Shown: positions 1-5,703, counted from the stretch's first letter. The stretch is 5,703 bases of DNA from Candidatus Babelota bacterium (GCA_030917105.1 JAUPVI010000072.1:1-5703); one strand, 5' to 3'. Notes: generated from the sequence alone by a model not told the origin. Numbers and translations are program-made.

Positions 1-890
1 ACCCCGTAGAAACAACTGAATTTGATTTGCTCCGTGATGCCATAGAAAAATTAACCTTAAACGACCCATCGGTATCAGTAGAAAAGGAAACCTCGGTCGC
101 CCTTGGCTTTGGCTTCCGTTGCGGCTTTTTAGGATTACTCCACATGGACGTATTCCGTCAGCGCCTGGAGCAAGAATACAATGTAACGATCATCGTAACT
201 TCGCCAACCGTGTTATATCAACTTGACTTGACCGATGGCACAAAGATGAACATTGAAAACCCATCCTACTTCCCAGAAGTTCAGCGTATCGCCGAAATTC
301 GAGAGCCAATGGTAAACGCTACCATCATCTGCCCTACTACATACCTGGGCAACATGATGCAGCTGTGCCAAGAACACCGCGGCACACAAAAAAACATGAA
401 GTATATTGACGAAAATCGCGTTATTCTTGAATACTCGCTACCGCTCAACGAAATTGTGACTGACTTTTATGATCTGCTCAAATCGCGCAGTGCCGGGTAT
501 GCAAGTTTTGACTACGAAGAAGCGGGCTACCAGGCGGCTGATTTGGTAAAAATGAACATCTTGCTCAACGGCAAAGCAGTTGATGCACTATCAGTAATCG
601 TGCATCGCGATAACGCACTGTCGGTCGGCCGTCAGTTGACGCAAAAGTTAAAAGAAGTTATCCATCGTCAGATGTTTGAAGTTGCAATCCAGGCAGCAAT
701 CGGCGCTAAAATCATTGCGCGCGAAAGCGTCAGCGCATTACGCAAAAACGTAACCGCAAAATGTTATGGCGGTGACATTACTCGTAAGCGTAAGTTGCTT
801 GAAAAGCAAAAAGAAGGTAAAAAAAGAATGAAGCAAGTTGGTTCCGTAGAGGTTCCGCAAGAAGCATTCTTAACCATTTTGAAAAAGTAA
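1..890 (+). CDS. lepA: Elongation factor 4 (LepA), C-terminal half, 5' end outside window
   Basis: Elongation factor 4 is a ribosome-associated translational GTPase related to EF-G, implicated in back-translocation and ribosome assembly or initiation. The reading frame is open from the window edge (first whole codon at 3, reading PVETTEFDLLRDAIEKL), so the gene starts upstream; the TTG at 27 is internal. About 295 residues are present, roughly half of the usual ~600. The GTPase domain and domain II are missing. Visible are the EF-G III-like region with GFGFRCGFLGLLHMDV, the domain V-like region (from REPMVNATIICPTTYLG through SRSAGYASFDYE), and the LepA-specific C-terminal domain with ALRKNVTAKCYGGDITRK, then KQKEGKKRMKQVG and the ending VPQEAFLTILKK. 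These are diagnostic of LepA rather than EF-G or BipA/TypA. The stop is followed after 11 bases by the MerR-type gene, suggesting cotranscription. Nothing looks degraded. Confidence 0.97.
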   Translation, partial: PVETTEFDLLRDAIEKLTLNDPSVSVEKETSVALGFGFRCGFLGLLHMDVFRQRLEQEYNVTIIVTSPTVLYQLDLTDGTKMNIENPSYFPEVQRIAEIREPMVNATIICPTTYLGNMMQLCQEHRGTQKNMKYIDENRVILEYSLPLNEIVTDFYDLLKSRSAGYASFDYEEAGYQAADLVKMNILLNGKAVDALSVIVHRDNALSVGRQLTQKLKEVIHRQMFEVAIQAAIGAKIIARESVSALRKNVTAKCYGGDITRKRKLLEKQKEGKKRMKQVGSVEVPQEAFLTILKK

Positions 891-901
891 GGTTACCTAC
901 T

Positions 902-1369
902 ATGAAACGCCGCAAAGGATATTATTCGATATCGGTTGTTGCCAAAATGTTTGACGTACACCAACAAACAATTCGGTTGTACGAAAAAGAAGGCCTCTTA
1001 ACACCCCATCGAACCGAAGGTGGTACTCGGCTCTTTTCAGAAGAAGACGTCGACAAGCTTGAAGAAATTATTCATTTAACTCATAAGCTTGGCGTCAACA
1101 TTGCCGGCGTTGAAATGATCTTACGCTTGCAACGCAAGATAAAAAAGATGCAAGATGACATGAACAAAGCATTTGAACAGGCGCAAAATCAGTTTGGAGA
1201 GGAAACGGAAGCACTTAAACTAGAGGCAACAAAAAACGCAACCAAACTGCTTTCGCTGAAGAAACCACGAACGCCAACACCACTGCCAAAGCCCAAACCA
1301 AAAACGGAAGAAGCTCCGACAAGCACTGATGAAGTAGTAGAAGAATGGAAAGTTGAATACGACGAATAA
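902..1369 (+). CDS. MerR-family transcriptional regulator, HspR-like
   Basis: A 155-residue DNA-binding protein. The N-terminal winged helix-turn-helix spans about residues 8-55 (YSISVVAKMFDVHQQTIRLY, then EKEGLLTPHRTEGGTRLFS), with the typical MerR R-x-Y-E-x-x-G-L-L and G-G-x-R-x-[YF]-S signatures. The following GVNIAGVEMIL (about 64-74) matches the G-[VI]-N-[LI]-A-G-[VI] segment of HspR heat-shock repressors. A short helix (about 75-115) probably dimerises. The tail is proline/lysine-rich (about 120-135) and then acidic; it has no cysteine pattern for metal sensing. HspR usually represses dnaK or clpB operons by binding HAIR inverted repeats and using DnaK as co-repressor. Here the neighbour is the stress protease htpX, 13 bases downstream, so control of envelope or heat stress genes is plausible. 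No HAIR-like site was seen in the short gaps, so targets are probably elsewhere. The ATG start is preceded by TAAGG at 889-893 overlapping the lepA stop. HspR-like is likely; orthology is not proven. Confidence 0.85.
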   Translation: MKRRKGYYSISVVAKMFDVHQQTIRLYEKEGLLTPHRTEGGTRLFSEEDVDKLEEIIHLTHKLGVNIAGVEMILRLQRKIKKMQDDMNKAFEQAQNQFGEETEALKLEATKNATKLLSLKKPRTPTPLPKPKPKTEEAPTSTDEVVEEWKVEYDE

Positions 1370-1382
1370 GGAATATAGCAGT

Positions 1383-2258
1383 ATGATCAGCATTAATCAG
1401 GTTAAAACCGCATTTTTATTCTCCATTTTAGGCACGCTTGCAGCACTGCTTGGTTATGCATTTGGCGGCCCACACGGCATGGCCTTAGCACTCTGCATCG
1501 CGTCGCTGACAAACCTTCTCACCTATTTTTATGCTGATCGCCTGGTACTTGCCATGTACCGTGCAACGCCATTGTCACAAGAAAAATATCAGACCATTTA
1601 TGACACTGTGGCAGATCTTGCAAGCCACATGAACATGCCCATGCCACGTCTCTACTTGGTACCTGGAAACCTGCCAAACGCTTTTGCAACCGGCCGCAAT
1701 CCAGAAAACGCAGTCGTTGCTGTCACCGAAGGTATTGTATCATTGCTCGAACCGCATGAACTTCGTGGCGTTTTAGCGCATGAAATGGCACACGTAAAAA
1801 ACCGTGATATTTTAATCGGCACCATCGCCGCTACATTGGCAACTTGCATTGCGTACATAGCCGACATGATCCGCTGGTCGCTCTTTTGGGGTGCACGCGG
1901 TAAAGATAGCGAAAACCGTGGTTCCGGTGCTGGATTATTTATCATCGCTCTTATTACGCCCTTTATCGCAATGCTCATTCAACTGGCCATTTCTCGTGCT
2001 CGTGAATACGCTGCCGATGAAACCGGCGCTGAATGTTGCCAGGACCCCTTAGCACTTGCAAGCGCGCTGCGTAAACTACAAGGAGACCTTACCAGTCATG
2101 AGCAGCGCCCACCATCAACCGCGATGGCCAGCGTTGCAAGTCTCTGCATTGTCTATCCATTTCGCAACAATGGTGTTTTGAATCTTTTCTCAACTCACCC
2201 GCCACTACACAAACGCATTGAGCGCCTTGAAAAAATGGCAATGCTGAACCAAAAATAA
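1383..2258 (+). CDS. htpX: HtpX-type membrane zinc metalloprotease (M48 family)
   Basis: HtpX is an inner-membrane endopeptidase that degrades misfolded membrane proteins under heat or envelope stress, alongside FtsH. The 291-residue product is close to the usual ~290. Two N-terminal hydrophobic segments (about residues 8-28 and 30-52) precede the catalytic domain. The zinc motif HEMAH lies at about 133-137. The third ligand is probably Glu208 in SRAREYAADETGA, and FSTHPPLHKRI near 269-280 is the conserved C-terminal HtpX block. Two more hydrophobic stretches (about 145-170 and 183-205) lie between the zinc motif and the third ligand, as in E. coli HtpX. All catalytic elements are present, so it should be active. 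I chose the ATG at 1383 because AAGGA at 1368-1372 lies 10 bases upstream and the protein then begins MISINQVKTAFLF. The in-frame TTG at 1353 would add ten residues and overlap the regulator gene. Cotranscription with the HspR-like regulator suggests stress control. Confidence 0.96.
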   Translation: MISINQVKTAFLFSILGTLAALLGYAFGGPHGMALALCIASLTNLLTYFYADRLVLAMYRATPLSQEKYQTIYDTVADLASHMNMPMPRLYLVPGNLPNAFATGRNPENAVVAVTEGIVSLLEPHELRGVLAHEMAHVKNRDILIGTIAATLATCIAYIADMIRWSLFWGARGKDSENRGSGAGLFIIALITPFIAMLIQLAISRAREYAADETGAECCQDPLALASALRKLQGDLTSHEQRPPSTAMASVASLCIVYPFRNNGVLNLFSTHPPLHKRIERLEKMAMLNQK

Positions 2259-2300
2259 GATATACTCAAATAAGTCCAAAACAAATAAAAAGCGTTAAGC

Positions 2301-2340
2301 GATCTTCATGAATTGCCATGCTGCGCTCGCAATGACACGC
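2301..2340. repeat. REP-like palindromic intergenic element
   Basis: Read on the minus strand, this segment contains GTCATTGCGAGCGCAGCATG followed by GCAATTC. The outer ATTGC (2312-2316) and GCAAT (2329-2333) are inverted repeats around a GC-rich core. This strongly resembles the GTCATTGCGAG...GCAATC family of short dispersed repeats found between genes in many unrelated bacteria. It lies between convergent genes, the usual place for such elements. No second copy occurs in the window, so repetitiveness is inferred from resemblance. It lacks a T-tract, so it is not a classic intrinsic terminator, although it may stabilise 3' ends of the flanking transcripts. Confidence 0.55.
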
Positions 2341-2389
2341 AAGATTGGTTTTCAAAATCAACATTTTCAACCACGCTGACTATAATAGC

Positions 2390-3658
2390 TTAAAACAGCC
2401 ACCATAGATTTTTACGGCACTCATCACCAGTCAGCTTGTGCTTAGCATGATTTTTTTCTGCATCAATTAAATACCACACACCGTCCGGTCCGCGTAGAAA
2501 ATTGAGCGGGTGCAGGTCAGGTAGCTGATGCGTTACCGCTAATTCACGAATGCGATCTTTATCTGCCCTGCTCAATGTCCACGGCCACGGCGTGCCTCCC
2601 GGCTCAACACATTCAGTCATAATGACCGCAGTCGTATCATCCAGCGGCTTCCCGTCGCTCTCCGAGCGCCGCGCCAAATATTTAGCGGGAGCCGTCACTT
2701 TTGAATCTCCCCTGGTGGCGCGGATAGCATCAGCCACTAAGGCACGATCCACATTACGCCAAAGGCCATGATTTTCGCCTTCAAGACCATCATCCCTATA
2801 CCACTCCTGCAATTTGTAGTACGGCAACCCAGAGATTTTAAGAATTACTTTTTTAGTCATTCCATAAGGTTGAAAGCGGAAAATAAAGGTATGATCAACT
2901 TCTAAGAAAAAGCGATTAAACACCGACGGCTTTTTAAACGAAACCACTTTCCCATAGGTGCTCAATGCGGTGAGTAAACGATCATGCGCCTCCTCAATAG
3001 CATCCAGCATCTCATAAGGCCGATCGGTGGTTAACGTTTTGGCCAATGCACCACGATCAATTTTGATAGACTTCATGCGCGTTTCCAACAGTGGCGCCAA
3101 CTTTTTAAACCGTTGCTCTCGGTAATGCGGTGTTGCCAACTCCGGTATCTGTGCAATAACCCAGGCCGTACGCGCAAAAACATTTTCATTCTCTTTGGCC
3201 GGCGCTACGACAAAAGGTCGCAACTTTGCGCTTTTGCGCAGCCGATAGTAACAGAATGCCCGGTATATTTTTTTCTGCGCGTTACGAATGGGAACATCAC
3301 ACAACACTAAGGATTCTGCTTTACAGTTACGAAGAATCGCCGACTCAATCGCCATTTTTTGCTCGGGCATCGTCAAATGGTCTGGCTGATAGAAACCATC
3401 GCTTTGGCGCACAGCAGCAACCAGCGCACGGCTCTTCGGAGAACATTTTTTATGATTACGCCATGCAATAAAGCCAACCAGCACACCTGCAATACCCCAC
3501 GCAATAGCACCATAGGTAACTAACCGACGAAGCAAAGAAGGTTTTTTTTGTGATTCCTGCTGTTCAACTGACACCACCACGGGTTTATCAGCACACAGCG
3601 ACGAAAGAATAAAAACACTCGTAAAAATAACTAATATGAGCTGAGAGCGTCGCTGCAT
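2390..3658 (-). CDS. Membrane-anchored protein with divergent kinase-like C-terminal domain
   Basis: I do not recognise a named gene. From the ATG at 3658 the protein has 422 residues. A hydrophobic signal-like N-terminus (about 1-23, MQRRSQLILVIFTSVFILSS) is followed by a polar linker and a second hydrophobic helix at about 48-67 (GAIAWGIAGVLVGFIAW), flanked by Arg/Lys. The region 70-230 is basic and of unknown fold. The C-terminal part resembles kinase-fold enzymes: a beta-strand lysine in KKVILKISG (Lys274), a hinge-like VIMTECVEPGG (about 345-355), a catalytic-loop-like LPDLHPLNFL (Asp381, Asn386), and a metal-binding-like WYLIDAEK (Asp399), in the order and spacing of APH/HipA-type kinases. 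No clear glycine-rich loop is visible, so activity is uncertain. ATG 3658 is preferred over TTG 3664 because GGGA lies 8 bases before it. The gene follows the coiled-coil gene by 72 bases on the same strand and may share its transcript. The kinase-like call is an inference from motifs. Confidence 0.6.
   Translation of the reverse strand: MQRRSQLILVIFTSVFILSSLCADKPVVVSVEQQESQKKPSLLRRLVTYGAIAWGIAGVLVGFIAWRNHKKCSPKSRALVAAVRQSDGFYQPDHLTMPEQKMAIESAILRNCKAESLVLCDVPIRNAQKKIYRAFCYYRLRKSAKLRPFVVAPAKENENVFARTAWVIAQIPELATPHYREQRFKKLAPLLETRMKSIKIDRGALAKTLTTDRPYEMLDAIEEAHDRLLTALSTYGKVVSFKKPSVFNRFFLEVDHTFIFRFQPYGMTKKVILKISGLPYYKLQEWYRDDGLEGENHGLWRNVDRALVADAIRATRGDSKVTAPAKYLARRSESDGKPLDDTTAVIMTECVEPGGTPWPWTLSRADKDRIRELAVTHQLPDLHPLNFLRGPDGVWYLIDAEKNHAKHKLTGDECRKNLWWLF
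2501..2518 (-). other. Kinase-type catalytic loop motif (DLHPLN)
   Basis: These codons encode Asp-Leu-His-Pro-Leu-Asn. The pattern D-x-H-P-x-N matches the catalytic loop of aminoglycoside-phosphotransferase-like and fructosamine-kinase-like enzymes, in which Asp is the catalytic base and Asn binds metal. The Asp of the following IDAE (2462-2464) takes the place of the DFG aspartate, 18 residues after the first Asp. Assignment is by motif only. Confidence 0.5.
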
Positions 3659-3730
3659 TGCCAAAATCCCGTGTTTTGCCGTGGAATAAGGCAGGAGTGT
3701 AGCAAAGGCTATGACAAGTGCAAGAAGATG
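3659..3730 (-). promoter_or_regulatory. Spacer between the two minus-strand genes, weak possible promoter
   Basis: This 72-base gap separates the coiled-coil gene (ends 3731) from the kinase-like gene (starts 3658). On the minus strand TTGCAC (3718-3723) and TACACT (3696-3701) are separated by 16 bases, a mediocre sigma70-like pair. GGGA (3667-3670) serves as ribosome binding site for the downstream gene. It sits in the loop of a 5-bp inverted repeat CAAAA/TTTTG (3662-3666 and 3674-3678). No terminator is visible, so readthrough from the upstream gene is also plausible. Confidence 0.3.
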
Positions 3731-5392
3731 CTAATAACCCAGTTGTGCCGGTCTATTTTCTGGCCCAATAAGAGTGGGCAGCGTATTTCGCGTTCGTACC
3801 ACACTCGGCACACTTGCCCGCTTTTCTTTCCACTTGGTAGCCAGGGTCAAAAGCTCTTGTTGCTGCGCAGGATTAAAAGCTTTATCTATCGTATGTTTGG
3901 TTGCGGCCAGAACCGCACCGCTCATCGCTCGATCAATTTCCGCCTGCGGGATCACTGGCGCTGCTTTCTTAAACGATGGCAACTCACTGTGCCCAGTACT
4001 TTTCATCATCGGCAGCGGTTGGCCGCGCATAGTACGCACCACGTTACGTCCTTTCATGCCACGAAACGCGGCTTGAATCTTTAACGCCGCCTCATCTTCA
4101 GTCATAGCTCGTCTCGCTGCCGGCGTTTCTGCTCGCATCGCTGACGCCGCTACAGGCGAGATGCTACTCAGTTGTTTGCGTAATGCATCTTCTTGCCGCG
4201 ACAAAGCAGTTCTATACTCTTTTGATTGCTGCTGCGCGTGCTGCTGATATTGTTTCTGTAGCTCTTGCGTAAACTGCGCCTGTTGCGCACCCATACCCTG
4301 CATTTGTTGGTAGGCAGAGGCGGCATGTGCCGCAGCACCATACGCAGCTTGACCGGCCATGCCAGCGTAATACGCAGTAGCTTCATGTAAATCAGTAGCC
4401 GACTTGCTAACACCCCGCATCATATCAAGCGCGTTGGTCACAAATGCTTCAGACTTTTGCTCTTGCTCTAGCTGCAACTGCTCTTGCTGTTCTTTAACCT
4501 GCGCACGTAAAAGAGCCTGTTGTTTTTCAAAATCTTCCTTCAAATCATCTTGCTCATCCTTGATGCGATTCAGCAATTCACGGTGATGCTCCGCACTCAA
4601 ATTCTGAAGGCTAGCTCCCAAAATTGCATGGTTCTGTTTTTGCGCCTCAACAGCCAGATCATAATCAGCTCGCATTTTGTTAAATTGTGCTTCTGATTGC
4701 GCAAGCAGCACTTTTTCCTGGGCTTTAAAGAGCTCCTGCAACTCAATTAATTTATCTTGTTGCGCAAGAAGCGCTTCTTTAATCATCGCTTGCGTTTCAC
4801 CAAGCATCTCGCGTCCAGACGTATTAAACTGCTCAACGCCGCTCTCAAGCGCCACCTGCTGTTTCTGTGCAGATTCAACCAACGTACGGTTTACCGAGTC
4901 AATCATCTCTACGCGACGACGATCAAACTCTTCCCGCGCTGCTTTCACGTTACTATCAAAAGTAGCAGTCAAATAATTTTTAAGCGCTACCAGCTCAGAC
5001 TCGCGCGCTTCCCAGGCTCGCTGGCGCTCTTCAGCAACCGCTTTCTTATCATTTTCATAGCGGTCGACAATCTCTTCTTCCTGTTTGGCATACACATCAC
5101 GAACTGCATCCATTTTCTGCTCGTGAAGCTGCTTGAGAACAAACCCGGTGCCCAGCGCCCCAAGAGCGGTACCTGCCACCACTGCCGTTATTTCCCGTCC
5201 ATGTGCCTTCAGAAACTGCTTTATTTGATTGGAAAAGCTTTTAGCGCGTATATAATGCTTCAATAGTCCCCGCGGTCGCGCTGTAGCCTCAGTCGCCACA
5301 GGGCTACTCTCTGTCAAAGCAAAATTAGGCTGGACAAAACCAATAGATCCAAAAGCGCTTAAAAGAACTATTCTTCCTAAATACATTTTCAT
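3731..5392 (-). CDS. Exported/membrane-anchored coiled-coil protein with IQ motif
   Basis: I do not recognise a named family. The 553-residue product starts with a signal peptide (about 1-25, cleavage probably after NFA). A glycine/alanine-rich membrane helix follows at about 68-88 (TAVVAGTALGALGTGFVL). A long, highly charged helical region at about 90-320, rich in Glu, Gln, Lys and Ala, is almost certainly coiled coil. Then comes an Ala/Tyr/Met-rich segment (about 338-368) and a Gln-rich stretch (about 369-392). At 435-452 lies a complete IQ motif, LKIQAAFRGMKGRNVV, matching [ILVF]Qxxx[RK]Gxxx[RK]xx[ILVF]. In eukaryotes this binds calmodulin or EF-hand light chains. The last 100 residues are basic and proline-containing. 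The ATG at 5392 has GAGG five bases upstream; a second ATG at 5386 is possible. It is divergent from the plus-strand gene at 5558 and upstream of the kinase-like gene. The architecture fits a structural, envelope or host-interaction protein; the function is unknown. Confidence 0.85.
   Translation of the reverse strand: MKMYLGRIVLLSAFGSIGFVQPNFALTESSPVATEATARPRGLLKHYIRAKSFSNQIKQFLKAHGREITAVVAGTALGALGTGFVLKQLHEQKMDAVRDVYAKQEEEIVDRYENDKKAVAEERQRAWEARESELVALKNYLTATFDSNVKAAREEFDRRRVEMIDSVNRTLVESAQKQQVALESGVEQFNTSGREMLGETQAMIKEALLAQQDKLIELQELFKAQEKVLLAQSEAQFNKMRADYDLAVEAQKQNHAILGASLQNLSAEHHRELLNRIKDEQDDLKEDFEKQQALLRAQVKEQQEQLQLEQEQKSEAFVTNALDMMRGVSKSATDLHEATAYYAGMAGQAAYGAAAHAASAYQQMQGMGAQQAQFTQELQKQYQQHAQQQSKEYRTALSRQEDALRKQLSSISPVAASAMRAETPAARRAMTEDEAALKIQAAFRGMKGRNVVRTMRGQPLPMMKSTGHSELPSFKKAAPVIPQAEIDRAMSGAVLAATKHTIDKAFNPAQQQELLTLATKWKEKRASVPSVVRTRNTLPTLIGPENRPAQLGY
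4037..4090 (-). other. IQ (calmodulin-binding-type) motif within the coiled-coil protein
   Basis: Residues 435-452 read AALKIQAAFRGMKGRNVV. Every consensus position is filled: Ile439-Gln440, Arg444-Gly445, Arg449 and Val452. The preceding TEDEAALK is also typical of IQ repeats in myosins and IQGAP-like proteins. There is one copy only. The match is seen directly; ligand binding is not demonstrated. Confidence 0.75.
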
Positions 5393-5417
5393 GCATCCCT
5401 CATAAAATTCATTCTGA

Positions 5418-5444
5418 ATTATAATAATCAGTTGGCACCGACAA
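5418..5444 (-). promoter_or_regulatory. Probable promoter of the IQ/coiled-coil gene
   Basis: On the minus strand a perfect TATAAT occupies 5423-5418. A weak TTGTCG (5444-5439) lies upstream with a short 15-base spacer. Transcription would begin near 5411 and give a leader of about 20 bases containing the GAGG ribosome binding site. The -10 box is strong and the -35 is poor. A short inverted repeat AATTC/GAATT (5406-5410 and 5416-5420) overlaps the -10 region. Confidence 0.5.
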
Positions 5445-5452
5445 ATACTAGA

Positions 5453-5472
5453 TTTCGGTTTTTTTGCCGAAA
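5453..5472. repeat. Hairpin-forming inverted repeat in divergent promoter region
   Basis: TTTCGG (5453-5458) and CCGAAA (5467-5472) are perfect 6-base inverted repeats around the loop TTTTTTTG. It lies between the two divergent promoters, just upstream of both. It could be an operator or a relic structure. As a terminator it would be odd, since the T-run is in the loop and not after the stem. Confidence 0.4.
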
Positions 5473-5486
5473 ATGAAACAAAACCC

Positions 5487-5515
5487 CTGACAAACCCCCT
5501 ATCATGTGCTAGAAT
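5487..5515 (+). promoter_or_regulatory. Sigma70-type promoter of the exported SDR-like gene
   Basis: CTGACA (5487-5492) and TAGAAT (5510-5515) are separated by exactly 17 bases; each hexamer differs from the consensus at one position. Transcription would start near 5522, leaving a leader of about 36 bases with AAGGG (5545-5549) placed 8 bases before the ATG at 5558. This suggests good constitutive expression by a housekeeping sigma factor. Confidence 0.65.
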
Positions 5516-5557
5516 TTTTCCACTTCAGTATGAATAATGTCAAAAAGGGCCATTCTT

Positions 5558-5703
5558 ATGCAAAAAAAAATACTCTCCTTACTCGCCGGGGCCCTATTTA
5601 GTGTCTTTGGCTCTCAATCGCTTCTAGCAAACACCCACAAAACACACTGGTGTATCGTCGGCGGGACTCGCGGGGCTGGCTATGCACTGGCGGAAAATCT
5701 CTG
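5558..5703 (+). CDS. Exported protein with Rossmann/SDR-type nucleotide-binding motif, 3' end outside window
   Basis: Only the first 48 codons are present, and the frame is open to the window edge. Residues 1-24 form a classic signal peptide: basic MQKK, a hydrophobic core (ILSLLAGALFSVFG), then SQSLLA with likely cleavage before Asn25. A beta-strand and glycine motif follow: WCIVGGTRGAGYALAENL at about 31-48. The G-G-T-R-G-x-G-x-A-L-A pattern resembles the TGxxxGxG dinucleotide-binding motif of short-chain dehydrogenases/reductases, at the usual position near the start of the mature chain. The catalytic Tyr-x-x-x-Lys would lie beyond the window. An exported SDR is unusual, because NAD(P) is normally cytoplasmic. 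The ATG is supported by AAGGG 8 bases upstream and by a good promoter. An NAD(P)-binding reductase or epimerase-like protein is likely, but the substrate is unknown. Confidence 0.75.
   Translation, partial: MQKKILSLLAGALFSVFGSQSLLANTHKTHWCIVGGTRGAGYALAENL

Noticed and set aside
1353..1382. TTG at 1353 as the htpX start
   Set aside because: It overlaps the regulator gene and adds ten residues that HtpX proteins lack; the ATG at 1383 has a properly spaced AAGGA.
1652..1978. Minus-strand open frame of 108 codons inside htpX
   Set aside because: Lies fully antisense to the conserved catalytic part of htpX, with no recognisable domain; a shadow frame.
2347..2372. GGTT...AACC inverted repeat as a terminator for the convergent genes
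   Set aside because: The stem is only 4 bases with mismatched interior and no following T-run.
2381..2386. TATAAT on the plus strand in the convergent gap
   Set aside because: No -35 at suitable spacing, and it would direct transcription antisense into the minus-strand gene; probably chance in AT-rich spacer.
2550..3471. Three small plus-strand open frames opposite the kinase-like gene
   Set aside because: Short, antisense to a coherent 422-residue product, with no motif or supporting context.
3584..3598. Lipoprotein signal (SSLC) in the kinase-like protein
   Set aside because: Leu at the position before Cys and Ser at -3 do not fit the [LVI][AST][GAS]C lipobox.
3656..3664. TTG at 3664 as the kinase-like gene start
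   Set aside because: GGGA lies only 2 bases before it, too close; the ATG at 3658 has normal spacing.
3671..4084. Plus-strand open frames opposite the C-terminal part of the coiled-coil gene
   Set aside because: Antisense to a long gene with a signal peptide, coiled coil and IQ motif; the translations are Cys/Arg/His-rich and low in sense.
4677..5266. Ser/Cys-rich and Leu/Phe/Arg-rich plus-strand frames opposite the coiled-coil region
   Set aside because: The composition is the expected antisense image of Glu/Gln/Ala-rich coding; no start signal or motif.

Overview
The window looks like a chromosomal segment from a Gram-negative-type, probably host-associated bacterium. It carries the 3' half of a housekeeping gene, a compact stress-gene cluster, and then a block of secreted or membrane-anchored proteins of unfamiliar type. 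A candidate lineage is Dependentiae (TM6/Babeliae) or a similar protist-associated group. That rests on the style of the accessory proteins (signal peptide plus membrane helix, long coiled coil, a eukaryote-like IQ motif, a divergent kinase-like protein) and is an inference, not a demonstrated assignment.

Positions 1-2258, plus strand: the C-terminal half of lepA (elongation factor 4, cut by the window edge), a MerR/HspR-like regulator, and the membrane metalloprotease htpX. The gaps are only 11 and 13 bases and each downstream gene has its own Shine-Dalgarno sequence, so they probably form one operon joining translation, stress sensing and membrane-protein quality control.

Positions 2259-2389: a convergent intergenic gap holding a REP-like palindromic repeat. 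No clear intrinsic terminator was found.

Positions 2390-5392, minus strand: two genes read in the order 5392->3731 and 3658->2390. The first encodes an exported or anchored coiled-coil protein with a Gln/Ala-rich stretch and a complete IQ (calmodulin-binding-type) motif. The second encodes a protein with a signal-like N-terminus, a membrane helix and a C-terminal domain resembling the catalytic loop of kinase-fold (APH-like) enzymes. Both share the plan signal peptide, short linker, membrane helix, large domain.

Positions 5393-5557: a divergent promoter region, with a good sigma70-type promoter on the plus strand, a TATAAT box on the minus strand, and a small hairpin between them.

Positions 5558-5703, plus strand: the start of a further gene, cut by the window end. 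It encodes a signal peptide followed directly by a Rossmann-type nucleotide-binding motif, like an exported short-chain dehydrogenase.

The accessory block is the most interesting part. A kinase-like protein sits next to an IQ-motif coiled-coil protein, both targeted to the envelope, which is compatible with a cell-surface or host-interaction system. The sequence alone does not prove this.
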